DNA of 64,000 nucleotides from the NCBI RefSeq assembly GCF_003675325.1, contig NZ_CP033073.1:2790001-2854000 (forward strand), written 5' to 3'. The notes beneath the pieces are model-generated. The model had not been told where the DNA came from. It saw only the letters and a list, made by a program, of their open reading frames with translations, and made no database searches. Source of the DNA: Streptomyces dangxiongensis. GTDB lineage: Bacteria > Actinomycetota > Actinomycetes > Streptomycetales > Streptomycetaceae. The translations under genes and the position numbers were made by a program. Below, piece after piece: positions 49,784 to 58,386 of this stretch; position 1 is the stretch's first letter, and every line of letters starts with the position of its first letter.

Positions 49784-50709
49784 GACTGCTTCGCCTCCTC
49801 GGCGGCGGTGATGGCGACGAAGGCCTGCTCCAGGCCGAGGCCGGCGACCTCCAGGTTGCGGGGGTAGAGGCCGAGGCCGTACAGGGCGTGGACGGTCGCG
49901 TCGGCGTCGGCGGACTGGATGCGGACGGTCTGCCCCGACACGTCCAGGGACGTGAGGTGCGGCAGGGCGCGCAGGGCGCTCTCGTCGATCTCGCCCGTCA
50001 GGTCGAAGGAGATCCGCCGCGCACCGGCCCTGGCCTTGATCTCGGCGGCGGTCCCGTCGGCGAGGAGCCGGCCCCGGTGCAGCACCAGCACCCGGTCGGC
50101 GATGGCGTCGGCCTCTTCCAGGTAGTGGGTGGCGAAGAGGACCGTACGGCCCTGGTCGGCCTGTTCCCGCATGGTGGCCCAGAACGCCTGCCGGGCGGAG
50201 ACGTCCATGCCGGTGGTCGGTTCGTCCAGCACGATGAGGTCGCTGTCACCGGCGGTGGCGAGGGCGAAGCGGACGCGCTGGGCCTGGCCGCCGGAGAGCT
50301 TGTCGACCTTGCGGCCGGCGATCTGCGTGACGCCCGCGCGGGCGAGCACGTCGGCCACCGGGTACGGCCTCGGGTGCAGCGAGCAGGCCAGCTTCACCAG
50401 CTCGGCGACGGTGACCTCGTCCATCAGCCCGCCGCTCTGGAGCATGGCCCCGACCCGTCCCGCGACGATCGCCTCGCGCGGGCTGGTGCCGAACAGGCGC
50501 ACCGCGCCGCTGTCGGCCTGCTTGAGGCCGAGGAGCAGGTCCAGGGTGGTGGACTTGCCGGCTCCGTTCGGGCCGAGGAGGGCGACGGTCTCGCCCGGAT
50601 AGAGCTGGAGCGAGAGGCCGTCGACGGCCCGCACACTCCCGTACGTCTTGGTCACCTGGTCGAACCCGACCACCGGGGTGGTGGTGGCCGGTGCCGCTGT
50701 TGTCGTCAT
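49780..50709 (-). CDS. ABC-2 exporter ATPase (drug-resistance type)
   Basis: The 309-residue protein has Walker A GPNGAGKST near residue 49, signature KLSGGQAQR near residue 145 and Walker B LIVLDEPTTGMD near residue 170, then a C-terminal DUF4162-like tail (LPHLTSLDVSGQTVRIQSAD). It energises the permease encoded downstream. ATG 50709 is preferred; an ATG at 50718 is possible. Its own promoter must lie upstream of 50760, since a terminator and an IS element precede it. Confidence 0.93.
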   Translation of the reverse strand: MTTTAAPATTTPVVGFDQVTKTYGSVRAVDGLSLQLYPGETVALLGPNGAGKSTTLDLLLGLKQADSGAVRLFGTSPREAIVAGRVGAMLQSGGLMDEVTVAELVKLACSLHPRPYPVADVLARAGVTQIAGRKVDKLSGGQAQRVRFALATAGDSDLIVLDEPTTGMDVSARQAFWATMREQADQGRTVLFATHYLEEADAIADRVLVLHRGRLLADGTAAEIKARAGARRISFDLTGEIDESALRALPHLTSLDVSGQTVRIQSADADATVHALYGLGLYPRNLEVAGLGLEQAFVAITAAEEAKQS

Positions 50710-50805
50710 GCCGTCCATGCTGGCGGAGAGGGAACCGGACCCGGCAGTGCCGGCGGTCCTGTGTGCCGGATGACAGATGTCATGCGCACGGGGTGACACG
50801 TCCCC

Positions 50806-50828
50806 CGGGGCGCCCGGGAGGGGCGCCC
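50806..50828 (-). terminator. Terminator now separated from its gene by the IS
   Basis: GGGGCGCC-CGGGAGG-GGCGCCCC forms an 8-bp stem. It lies just left of the IS, facing the gene whose stop codon is at 51759. Removing the 912-bp element would place it about 15 bp from that stop. Confidence 0.65.
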
Positions 50829-50846
50829 CGCGGTGACGGCGGCTAG

Positions 50847-51758
50847 GGCCTGTCTCTTTGGTCAGCGTCGGCTCCAGATGAGGATGCCCGCGAGGTGGAG
50901 TGCGGCCTGGTAGGCGATCGCGAGCTTGTCGGTTCGTGTGGCCAGGCCGCGCCACTGCTTGAGGCGGTTGATGCACCGCTCGACACTGTTGCGCTGCTTG
51001 TATGCCTCGCTGTCGAAGCCGGGCGGACGGCCACCGAGTCGGCCTCGCCGTAGACGGTGGCCGACTTGGTCGGACGGCTGCGGGATGACAGCACGGATGC
51101 CCCGGCGCCGCAGGTGGGCGCGGATGGCGCGTGAGGAGTACGCGCGGTCGGCCAGGACGGCCAGGGGCCGGGTCCTGGGCCTTCCCGGGCCGGGACGAGG
51201 TACGCGGATGCGGGACATCACCGTCTCGAAGGCGGGTGCGTCACCTGCTTGGCCTGCGGTGACGGTGAAGGCCAGGGGTCGTGCGTGGCCGTCTGCGGCC
51301 AGGTGGACCTTGGTGCTCAGCCCGCCGCGCGAGCGTCCCAGCCCGTGATCGGCGGGCTCTCCCGGGCGCGTCGCCCCCTTTTGCGTGCTCCGGCAGCGTG
51401 CTGGTGGGCCCGCACGACCGTGGAGTCCACCGACACCGTCCAGTCGAGGTCGTCATCGGCGTCCGCTGCCGCCAGGACAGCGGCGAGGATCATCTCCCAG
51501 GTGCCGTCGACGGCCCATCTGATCAGCCGTTTGTGAGCGGTCTGGAATGAGCCGAGCTCGTCGGGAAGGTCTCGCCAGGGCGAGTTGGTGCGGTACTTCC
51601 ACGCGATGGCCTCGAGCGTTCGGCGGTGATCGGCCCAACGCCGCCCGCGGACCGGATCGGCCGGCAGCAGCGGCTCGATCCGGTCCCACATCGCATCGGT
51701 GATCACTAATCGGACAGACACATCCGATCAACTGACCAATCCATCAAAGAGACACGCT
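50847..51758 (-). mobile_element. IS5-like insertion sequence with CTAG target duplications
   Basis: The 912-bp element is bounded by 14-bp imperfect inverted repeats (GGCCTGTCTCTTTG at the left, AGCGTGTCTCTTTG read from the right; 12/14 match). It is flanked by the direct repeat CTAG (50843-50846 and 51759-51762), the YTAR-type target duplication of IS5-group elements. It encodes one transposase in two overlapping frames. Ends and transposase look intact, so it may still be active. Confidence 0.92.
50862..51721 (-). CDS. IS5-family transposase, two frames joined by -1 frameshifting
   Basis: ORF A (51317-51721) starts with the helix-turn-helix-like DUF4096 region (ITDAMWDRIEPLLPAD) and reaches VSVDSTVVRAHQHA. 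ORF B (ending 50862) continues GGLSTKVHLAADGHARPLAF and LADRAYSSRAIRAHLRRRGI, ending RNSVERCINRLKQWRGLATR, the DDE catalytic segment with its late Glu. A run of A4G5 on the coding strand (51374-51382) allows a -1 slip between the frames. Programmed frameshifting is known in this family; the exact slip site is inferred. Confidence 0.88.
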
Positions 51759-54257
51759 CTAGCTGGGGTTGGTGTCGATCACCGCGACCCGGTTGCTCTT
51801 GCTCATCAGGGCCTGCCGCAGGGCGGCGTAGACGTCCTCGGGGGTGACGGCCGTCTTCTTGCCGTTGCCGCGGGTGATGAGCACCCCGTCGAAGGCCTGC
51901 CCGTAGAGCTGCTTGAGGGCGGCCAGGTCGGGCTTGTCGACCAGCTTGCCGTCGACGGCGGTGACCCTGAGGAACTTCCACAGCGAGTTCTGCGGGCTCA
52001 TCGGGACCACGTGGGCCGCGTCCGTCTGCACGGTCACGTTCCCGGACATCGCCGGCTTCGCGAAGTCCTTCATCATCCGGTCGACCTCGGCGTTCGAGAC
52101 CGTCGGCTCCTTGGTGGTCGTCGGCACGCCGACCGACGACGCGGTGCCCGTCTCCACCAGGGTGCGGTAGGCCTGTTCGGCCGCCTGGGTCGACCGGGCT
52201 GCGTCGATGGCCTTGCCCGGCTTGCCGTAGACGGCGACCGCCCGGCCGTGGTCGAACCTGATGGTGCCGTCGGTGACCGAGCCGGAGCCGCCGCCGGCCT
52301 GCTGGAGGGCGGCCTGGAGCTTCTCCTCGTCCACCGGCATGGCCGGCTGGACGACGCGCTTCTGCCCGAACAGCGAGCCGACCACGTGGACCGGGTTGTA
52401 GTCGCTCTTGGCGGCCTCGCTCACCGTGGCCTGGTAGTCGAACTGGAGTCCGGCGTTCTCCGGGGTGAGGGTGACCGTCCGGCCGCCCACCGCCAGCTTC
52501 AGCGGCTTGTTCACCCGGCTGCCGAAGGCGTCGTCCAGCTTCTTGACGGCCTCGTCGCGGGTGCCGCCGCCGATGTCGACACCGAGCACGGTGGTGCCCT
52601 TGGGCACATCGGTGTGGTTCATCAGCAGTCCGGCGCCGTAGGCACCGCCCGCGACGACGACCACGCCGACGGCGAGCAGCACCAGCTTGCTGCGGCCCTT
52701 CTTCTTCGGCCTGGCCGCCGCCTTGGGCGCGGGGGCCGGCTCCGGCCGGGGCGCGGCGGGCGCCGCGGGGGCGCCGTCGGTGTGGGTGCCGAACGGGGAC
52801 TTCCCGGTGCTGGGCACGACCGGGATGCCGCTGGTGACGGTGTGTCCGGAGACGTTGTCGGCGGCCGGGGAACGGTAGCCGGGCGTGCCCGGTTCCGGGG
52901 CCGGCTTCTGCGGGGTGAGGATCGCGGTGTCGTCGCTGAGCCCACCGGGCCCGCGCCCGGCGGGACCGCCACCGGGGGTGGCCCGCGGGCCGCCGGGGCC
53001 GCCCGGACCGGTGGGCCCGGCCGGGCCGGCGAGGGCGCTGCGGGCGGGCGGGGTGCCCTGACCGCCCGGCGTGCCGTAACCGGCGGGGCCGCCGGGGGCG
53101 TCGAAGGGCTCGCCGGCCGGCGGCACGAGGGGGCCGTCACCGGTGGCCGGGCCGCTGGTGGGGCCGGCCGGGCCCTGCGGGCCACCGGGGCCGCCGTGCC
53201 CGCCGGGACCGCTGAAGCCGCTGGGACCGCCGGGACCGCCCGCACCGCCCGCACCCGGGGTCCCGCCGAAGCCGTCCCGCCCGGCCGCGCCCGCGGTGCC
53301 GGCGCCGAAGCCGCCCTGACCGGCCGCACCGGCCGCACCGGCGCCGGCGTAGCCGTCGCGACCGCTCGCGCCGCCCGTGCCCGGCGTACCGGCGCCGAGG
53401 CCGTCCTGGCCGCCCGTGCCCGCCGTACCGCCGCCGTAGCCGTCCTGGGTGCCGTTCTCCGAGAAGTACGGCAGGGCGTCGCGGCGGGGCTCGCCGGGGC
53501 CGGAGGGGCCGGAGGGGCCGGAGGGGCGGGGGCGGGGGCCGCCGCCGGGCTGGCCCCCGGTCAGCGCCTCGGTGACGTCGAAGGAGCCGGTGCCACCGCC
53601 GTGGCCGGGGGCGACGGGGCCGCCGGTGGCGCCGCCGGGCAGGCCCTTGCCGTTGGTGCCGCCGGAGCGGGCGCCCGGCACGCTCATGGAGCCGACCACA
53701 CCGCCGGGACGGCCGCCACCGGCACGTGCGCCGGTGCTACCGGCCGCGCCGGACGCTCCCGGGCCACCTGTACGAGCCCCCGGTACGCCGGGGGTGGCGG
53801 GGGTGGCGGCGGAACCGCCGGGCATCCCGGCGCCGTTCGTGCCGCCGCCGCCCGGAGCGCCCTTGCCGGGCGAGGACTTGCGGGGCGCGAACCAGTCGCT
53901 GGGCTTGTCGTCACCGGGGGCCGCCGGGTCGGCGGGGGCCTCGGCGGGACCGGCGGGGGCTCGCTCGGCCGCGGGGACGGGCTCGGCGGCGGGCTGCTCC
54001 TCGCCGGCGCTCTCGGCGTCCCCGACGGGCTTGCGCATGACGACCGGTGGGATGGGCCGCGATCCGGGGATGTTGATCCGGATCCGGGTCGTCAGCGTGG
54101 TCTCGGTCTTCTTCTCCTCCGGCCGCGTGCCCGAACGGCCCGCGCCCGTAGCGTCGTCGGAAGCCAAGGGGGTCCCGTACGGCGGCGTGCCGGAGGGGTA
54201 TGCGGCTCCGCCGCGCCCGCTGGGCCCGGAGGACGGAGTGTCAGTTTCACGACTCAA
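51759..54257 (-). CDS. Large collagen-like/Gly-Pro-rich membrane protein with PG-binding (PF12229-type) domains
   Basis: An 832-residue protein. Residues 1-540 are low-complexity and rich in Gly, Pro and Ala, including GPxGPxG collagen-like stretches. One membrane helix (KLVLLAVGVVVVAGGAYGAGL) follows at about 550. The C-terminal 270 residues hold two copies of a VanW/YoaR-type peptidoglycan-binding_4 fold (GTTVLGVDIGGGTRDEAVKK and GNVTVQTDAAHVVPMSPQNS). The N-terminal part is cytoplasmic and the C-terminal part outside. TTG 54257 is used as start with GGGAGAA upstream. The stop TAG lies inside the IS target duplication. Confidence 0.8.
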   Translation of the reverse strand: MSRETDTPSSGPSGRGGAAYPSGTPPYGTPLASDDATGAGRSGTRPEEKKTETTLTTRIRINIPGSRPIPPVVMRKPVGDAESAGEEQPAAEPVPAAERAPAGPAEAPADPAAPGDDKPSDWFAPRKSSPGKGAPGGGGTNGAGMPGGSAATPATPGVPGARTGGPGASGAAGSTGARAGGGRPGGVVGSMSVPGARSGGTNGKGLPGGATGGPVAPGHGGGTGSFDVTEALTGGQPGGGPRPRPSGPSGPSGPGEPRRDALPYFSENGTQDGYGGGTAGTGGQDGLGAGTPGTGGASGRDGYAGAGAAGAAGQGGFGAGTAGAAGRDGFGGTPGAGGAGGPGGPSGFSGPGGHGGPGGPQGPAGPTSGPATGDGPLVPPAGEPFDAPGGPAGYGTPGGQGTPPARSALAGPAGPTGPGGPGGPRATPGGGPAGRGPGGLSDDTAILTPQKPAPEPGTPGYRSPAADNVSGHTVTSGIPVVPSTGKSPFGTHTDGAPAAPAAPRPEPAPAPKAAARPKKKGRSKLVLLAVGVVVVAGGAYGAGLLMNHTDVPKGTTVLGVDIGGGTRDEAVKKLDDAFGSRVNKPLKLAVGGRTVTLTPENAGLQFDYQATVSEAAKSDYNPVHVVGSLFGQKRVVQPAMPVDEEKLQAALQQAGGGSGSVTDGTIRFDHGRAVAVYGKPGKAIDAARSTQAAEQAYRTLVETGTASSVGVPTTTKEPTVSNAEVDRMMKDFAKPAMSGNVTVQTDAAHVVPMSPQNSLWKFLRVTAVDGKLVDKPDLAALKQLYGQAFDGVLITRGNGKKTAVTPEDVYAALRQALMSKSNRVAVIDTNPS

Positions 54258-54313
54258 GGCAGGTTCTCCCGGTTGGCTCCGCCGCCCGTTACGACCTCAC
54301 TGCGCGGTGAGGG

Positions 54314-54348
54314 TCCCCCGGCCCGAACGAAGTCGAGCGCTTGGGGGA
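54314..54348. repeat. Dispersed palindromic repeat unit
   Basis: TCCCCCGGCCCGAACGAAGT followed by CGAGCGCTTGGGGGA has 6-bp terminal arms and is the same repeat type as the GNAT insert at 45889. It lies upstream of the large membrane protein. Confidence 0.6.
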
Positions 54349-54455
54349 GGCTCGGCGGCGCGCACCACCATACTGGCCACTTCTGGCGCGTATCCCATGA
54401 CCGCTGACTAAACCCCCACCGGACCCGCACCCGCGGCGCACGGCGAAGCGGTACG

Positions 54456-54872
54456 TCACTTGTCAAGTCGGGCGGAGCCGCCGCCGGGTTGCCGTCCGAC
54501 GCCGACGGTGGCACAGATCACAGCGAGTGCCATGCCGCCGAGCAGGAAGAGGTAGGAGCCGACGCCGGCGCCGAACAGGAAGTCGCCCTCGGGGCGCGAG
54601 GTGGTGAGCAGGATGACGGCGACCATCCAGCCGGCCGCCGGCGCGACCGCCCCGCCCCGGCCGCCGGTGGCGTGCGCCCCGCCGAGGAAGAGTCCGCCGG
54701 CACCCGCGAGGGCGAGCAGCAGTCCGCCGGGGAACCAGCCGGCCTGGACGAGGGCGCCGGCGAGGCCCACGACCGCGCCGAGCAGGAAGAGGCCGGCGTG
54801 GGCGGCGGCCCGCCCGGCGGACGGCGGGCGCAGCGGCTGGGCGAGCAGGGAGCCCGGTCCGGTGCCGCTCAT
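54456..54872 (-). CDS. Small integral membrane protein next to mshB
   Basis: The 138-residue protein has about four membrane segments ([20 protein letters not shown] and [20 protein letters not shown] among them) with a Gly-rich C-terminus. Start ATG 54872 shares ATGA with the mshB stop. It resembles DUF6113-like proteins found beside mshB in Streptomyces, from memory. Function unknown; coupling suggests co-expression with mycothiol synthesis. Confidence 0.78.
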   Translation of the reverse strand: MSGTGPGSLLAQPLRPPSAGRAAAHAGLFLLGAVVGLAGALVQAGWFPGGLLLALAGAGGLFLGGAHATGGRGGAVAPAAGWMVAVILLTTSRPEGDFLFGAGVGSYLFLLGGMALAVICATVGVGRQPGGGSARLDK

Positions 54873-55723
54873 GCCGCCTCCTCGACGCCGGCGAACAGGT
54901 CGGTCTCGCCGCGCTGCCCGGTTCCGCGTACCAACTCGTAGTACTCGGTGGTGAACAGGGGCTGGGCGAGTGCGTTGGAGAGCGCGAAGTACGGCTCGGC
55001 CACCTCGATCTGGGTGGCGTGGGCACGCATCGCGGCGGCCTTGGCGGCGGCGTGCGCGGTGCCGTCGACCGTGGTGGTGATCCGCTCGTCGTCCACGACG
55101 CCGGGTACGTCGCCCACGGACGCGCCCTCGTCGAACGGGAGGACGGGCAGCTCGCCCCGGAGGCGGGCGAAGGCGGCCTCGGCGACGGAGCGGGGGACGC
55201 GGTTCCAGTACACCTTCGCCACCCGGTGTCCTCGCTCGTCCGCCAGTTCGACGGCGCGCATGGCGACACGGTGGGCCTGGATGTGGTCCGGGTGGCCGTA
55301 GCCGCCGTTGTCGTCGTAGGTGACGAGGACCTGCGGGCGGACCTCCAGGATCACCTCGGCGAGGTGACCGGCGGCCTCGTCCACGTCGGCCTGCCAGAAG
55401 CAGTCGGGGTCGTCGTTGTCGGCGGTGCCCATCATCCCGGAGTCGCCGTAGCGCCCGGCGCCGCCGAGCAGCCGGGCGTCCGTGACCCCGAGCGCACGCA
55501 GGGCGGCGGTCAGCTCGCCGCGCCGGTGCGCGCCCAGCGCGGGACCCGTTAGCTGCCGCAGCTCCGGCGGGATGACCTCGCCGCGCTCCCCGAGGGTGCA
55601 TGTGACCAGAGTCACGCGGGCACCCTCGGCGGCGTACCGGGCCATGGTCGCGCCGTTGTTGATCGACTCGTCGTCCGGGTGCGCGTGCACCAGCAGCAGA
55701 CGCCGCGCTGGCAGTTCCGTCAT
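54869..55723 (-). CDS. mshB: MshB deacetylase of mycothiol biosynthesis
   Basis: The 284-residue protein has AHPDDES at residues 14-20 (His15 and Asp18 bind zinc) and [14 protein letters not shown] near residue 150 with the other ligand and a catalytic residue, the LmbE/PIG-L pattern of MshB. It removes acetate from N-acetyl-glucosaminyl-inositol in mycothiol synthesis. A TAGGGT hexamer lies 6 nt before ATG with no Shine-Dalgarno sequence, suggesting leaderless transcription. Coupled to a small membrane protein downstream. Confidence 0.95.
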   Translation of the reverse strand: MTELPARRLLLVHAHPDDESINNGATMARYAAEGARVTLVTCTLGERGEVIPPELRQLTGPALGAHRRGELTAALRALGVTDARLLGGAGRYGDSGMMGTADNDDPDCFWQADVDEAAGHLAEVILEVRPQVLVTYDDNGGYGHPDHIQAHRVAMRAVELADERGHRVAKVYWNRVPRSVAEAAFARLRGELPVLPFDEGASVGDVPGVVDDERITTTVDGTAHAAAKAAAMRAHATQIEVAEPYFALSNALAQPLFTTEYYELVRGTGQRGETDLFAGVEEAA

Positions 55724-55769
55724 GGGACCACCCTACGAGGCTCCGCACCGGTGCCCGCGACAGCCGCCG

Positions 55770-55964
55770 TCAGAACTTGATACTGCCGATCATGCTGGCG
55801 ACGTTGGTGGTCAGCTCGCTGATCGTCGGCGCGATGGTCGAGGAGGCGAGATAGAAGCCGAGCAGGACACAGACGACCGCGTGGCCGCCCTTCAGCCCTG
55901 ACTTCTTGACCAGCAGGAAGACGATGATCGCCAGCAGCACCACCGCCGAAATCGAGAGTGCCAC
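55770..55964 (-). CDS. Small membrane protein (64 aa)
   Basis: A 64-residue protein with two hydrophobic segments (ISAVVLLAIIVFLLVKK and GHAVVCVLLGFYLASST), beginning with GTG and a very strong ribosome-binding site (GGAGGTGA). It ends ASMIGSIKF. No domain is recognised, but similar small proteins accompany mshB in other Streptomyces as far as I recall. A role is unknown. Confidence 0.78.
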   Translation of the reverse strand: MALSISAVVLLAIIVFLLVKKSGLKGGHAVVCVLLGFYLASSTIAPTISELTTNVASMIGSIKF

Positions 55965-56130
55965 GGCGGCTCACCTCCAAAGATCCCAGGGACGCGGGGG
56001 GTGTAGAGCAACTCCATGCAGACGCCAGCAGGTTCATACCCACACAGCGGTAGTGATCATAACTATCCGTACTCGCGCATCGCTCGGCGCACGGCCGCAC
56101 AAGGGGGCGCATGGCCAATATGGTCGGGGT

Positions 56131-58290
56131 ATGACGACCGAGGCTGACTCCTTCCCCCGTCGGCACGCCAGGACCCAGCGGTTCACGCTCGGCGCGCCGC
56201 GTGCCTTCAGCGTGGCGCCCGACGGTTCACGTGTCGCGTTCCTGCGCTCCGGCTCCGGCACCGACCGGGCCGGTTCCCTGTGGGTCCTGGATCTTCCGGA
56301 GGGCGCGGAGCGCCTCGCGGCCGACCCGCCCGCCCTCCTGCGCGGCGCGTCCGAGGAGCTGTCCGCCGAGGAGCGGGCCCGCCGCGAACGCAGCCGGGAG
56401 GGGGGCGCCGGCATCGTCGGGTACGCCACCGACGGCGCCCTGGAGTTGGCGTCTTTCACCTTGTCAGGGCGGCTTTTCACGGCCGGGCTGCGGACCGGTG
56501 GGACACGTGAACTGGTCGTTCCGGGACCGGTGATCGACCCCCGCCCCTCGCCCGACGGACGGCACATCGCGTACGTCGCCCGGGGCGCGCTGCGGGTGGT
56601 GGGCGCTCAGGGCGACGCCGACCGGGCGCTGGCCGAGCCGGAGTCGGAGGACGTCTCCTACGGCCTCGCGGAGTTCGTGGCGGCCGAGGAGATGACGCGC
56701 TCGCGGGGGTTCTGGTGGGCGCCGGGGTCGGACCGGCTGCTCGTGGCGCGCGTGGACGACACGCCGGTACGGCGGTGGTGGATCGCGGATCCGGCCCACC
56801 CGGAGCGTGAGCCACTACACGTCAGGTACCCGGCGGCGGGCACGGCCAACGCCGATGTGCGCCTGTTCGTGTACGGGCTGGACGGGGCCCGCACGGAGGT
56901 CGCCTGGGACCGGTCGCGCTATCCGTATCTGGCGCGTGTGCACTGGTCAGAGGCGGGTGCGCCGCTGTTGCTCGTGCAGGCGCGGGACCAGCGCAGCCAG
57001 CTCTATCTGGCGGTGGACCCGGACACGGGTGCCACGCGGATGGTGCACGCCGATGAAGATCCAAGTTGGCTGGAACTGTTCGCCGGAGTGCCCTGCTGGA
57101 GCCCGTCCGGGCATCTTGTCCGGATCGCCGACGAGGGCGGTGCGCGGGTGCTGGCGGTCGGCGAACGCCCGCTGACCAGCGGCCAGTTGCACATCCGTGC
57201 GGTACTGGACGTGGGTGCGGACGACGTACTGGTTTCCGCCTCTTCCGGTCCGGAGGCTCAGGCACCGGAAATTGGCGAAGTCCATGTGTACCGGGTGAAC
57301 GAACTCGGCGTGGAACGGCTGTCCCAGGAGTCCGGCGTGCACGGGGCGGTGCGCTCCGGGGGTGTGACCGTCCTGGTGTCCGCGGCGCTGGACCGGCCGG
57401 GCACCCGGGTCCAGGTGCTGGCTGACGGGAAACCGGCGGTGTCTGTCCGGTCGTACGCGGAAGATCCCGGTCTGTCCCCGCGGGTGTCCCTCACCGAGGG
57501 GGGCGCACGCCGAATTCCGTGCGCCGTGCTTATGCCACGGGACTACCACGGTGACACTCCCCTGCCGGTGCTCATGGACCCGTACGGCGGCCCGCACGGC
57601 CAGCGGGTCGTCGCCGCGCACAACGCCCACCTGACCTCCCAGTGGTTCGCCGACCAGGGTTTCGCGGTGGTCGTCGCCGACGGCCGGGGGACTCCGGGCC
57701 GCTCGCCGGCCTGGGAGAAGGCGGTCCGTGACGACCTGGCGGACGTGGTGCTCCAGGACCAGGTGGACGCGCTGCACGCCCTCGCCGAGCGGTACCCGCT
57801 GGACCTGGGCCGGGTGGCGATCCGGGGCTGGTCCTTCGGCGGCTATCTGGCGGCCCTCGCGGTGCTGCGCCGCCCGGACGTGTTCCACGCGGCGGTGGTC
57901 GGCGCCCCCGTCACCGACCTGCGGCTGTACGACACCCACTACCAGGAGCGCTACCTCGGCCACCCGGACGAGCAGCCGGAGGTCTACCGCCACAACTCGC
58001 TGATCGACGACGCGGGTCTGGTCGGGCCGGCCGAGCCGCACCGCCCGATGATGATCATCCACGGGCTGGCGGACGACAACGTGGTCGTCGCCCATTCCCT
58101 GCGCCTGTCCTCCGCGCTCCTGGCCGCGGGCCGCGCGCACGAGGTGCTTCCGCTGTCCGGCGTGACCCACATGACGCCGCAGGAGACGGTCGCGGAGAAC
58201 CTGCTCCGGCTCCAGCTCGACTTCCTGCGGCGCTCCCTCCCCGCAGCCGGGCCGGCCCTCGTGAACGGGGTTAACAAGAAGGCAACTTGA
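56131..58290 (+). CDS. Prolyl oligopeptidase-family (S9) serine peptidase
   Basis: The 719-residue protein combines an N-terminal seven-bladed beta-propeller (residues 20-460, DPP IV type with WWAPGSDRLLVARVDD) and a C-terminal alpha/beta hydrolase domain. The nucleophile lies in GWSFGGYLA near residue 567, the acid in LADDNVVV and the histidine in GVTHMTP. It cleaves X-Pro or similar dipeptides from peptides. No signal peptide is seen, so a cytosolic role in using imported peptides is natural next to the oligopeptide importer. TATGGT lies 6 nt before the ATG; leaderless. Confidence 0.93.
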   Translation: MTTEADSFPRRHARTQRFTLGAPRAFSVAPDGSRVAFLRSGSGTDRAGSLWVLDLPEGAERLAADPPALLRGASEELSAEERARRERSREGGAGIVGYATDGALELASFTLSGRLFTAGLRTGGTRELVVPGPVIDPRPSPDGRHIAYVARGALRVVGAQGDADRALAEPESEDVSYGLAEFVAAEEMTRSRGFWWAPGSDRLLVARVDDTPVRRWWIADPAHPEREPLHVRYPAAGTANADVRLFVYGLDGARTEVAWDRSRYPYLARVHWSEAGAPLLLVQARDQRSQLYLAVDPDTGATRMVHADEDPSWLELFAGVPCWSPSGHLVRIADEGGARVLAVGERPLTSGQLHIRAVLDVGADDVLVSASSGPEAQAPEIGEVHVYRVNELGVERLSQESGVHGAVRSGGVTVLVSAALDRPGTRVQVLADGKPAVSVRSYAEDPGLSPRVSLTEGGARRIPCAVLMPRDYHGDTPLPVLMDPYGGPHGQRVVAAHNAHLTSQWFADQGFAVVVADGRGTPGRSPAWEKAVRDDLADVVLQDQVDALHALAERYPLDLGRVAIRGWSFGGYLAALAVLRRPDVFHAAVVGAPVTDLRLYDTHYQERYLGHPDEQPEVYRHNSLIDDAGLVGPAEPHRPMMIIHGLADDNVVVAHSLRLSSALLAAGRAHEVLPLSGVTHMTPQETVAENLLRLQLDFLRRSLPAAGPALVNGVNKKAT

Positions 58291-58356
58291 CGGAAGCGGC
58301 ACCGATATACGGACACGGGAGGCTGAACAGCGTACGGCCGTGCGGGTGCCGTAAGC

Positions 58357-58386
58357 GGGCCGGGGTGCGCGATGTCACCCCGGCCC
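58357..58386. terminator. Convergent terminator overlapping the last codons of the ABC ATPase
   Basis: GGGCCGGGGTG (58357-58367) pairs perfectly with CACCCCGGCCC (58376-58386) around an 8-nt loop. It includes the ATPase stop codon and lies 67 bp after the peptidase stop, so one hairpin serves both strands. Confidence 0.85.

Noticed and set aside
51699..54407. 902-codon plus-strand frame
   Set aside because: Shadow of the Gly/Pro-rich gene on the minus strand; it reads as Val/Gly/Arg repeats without a domain or ribosome-binding site.
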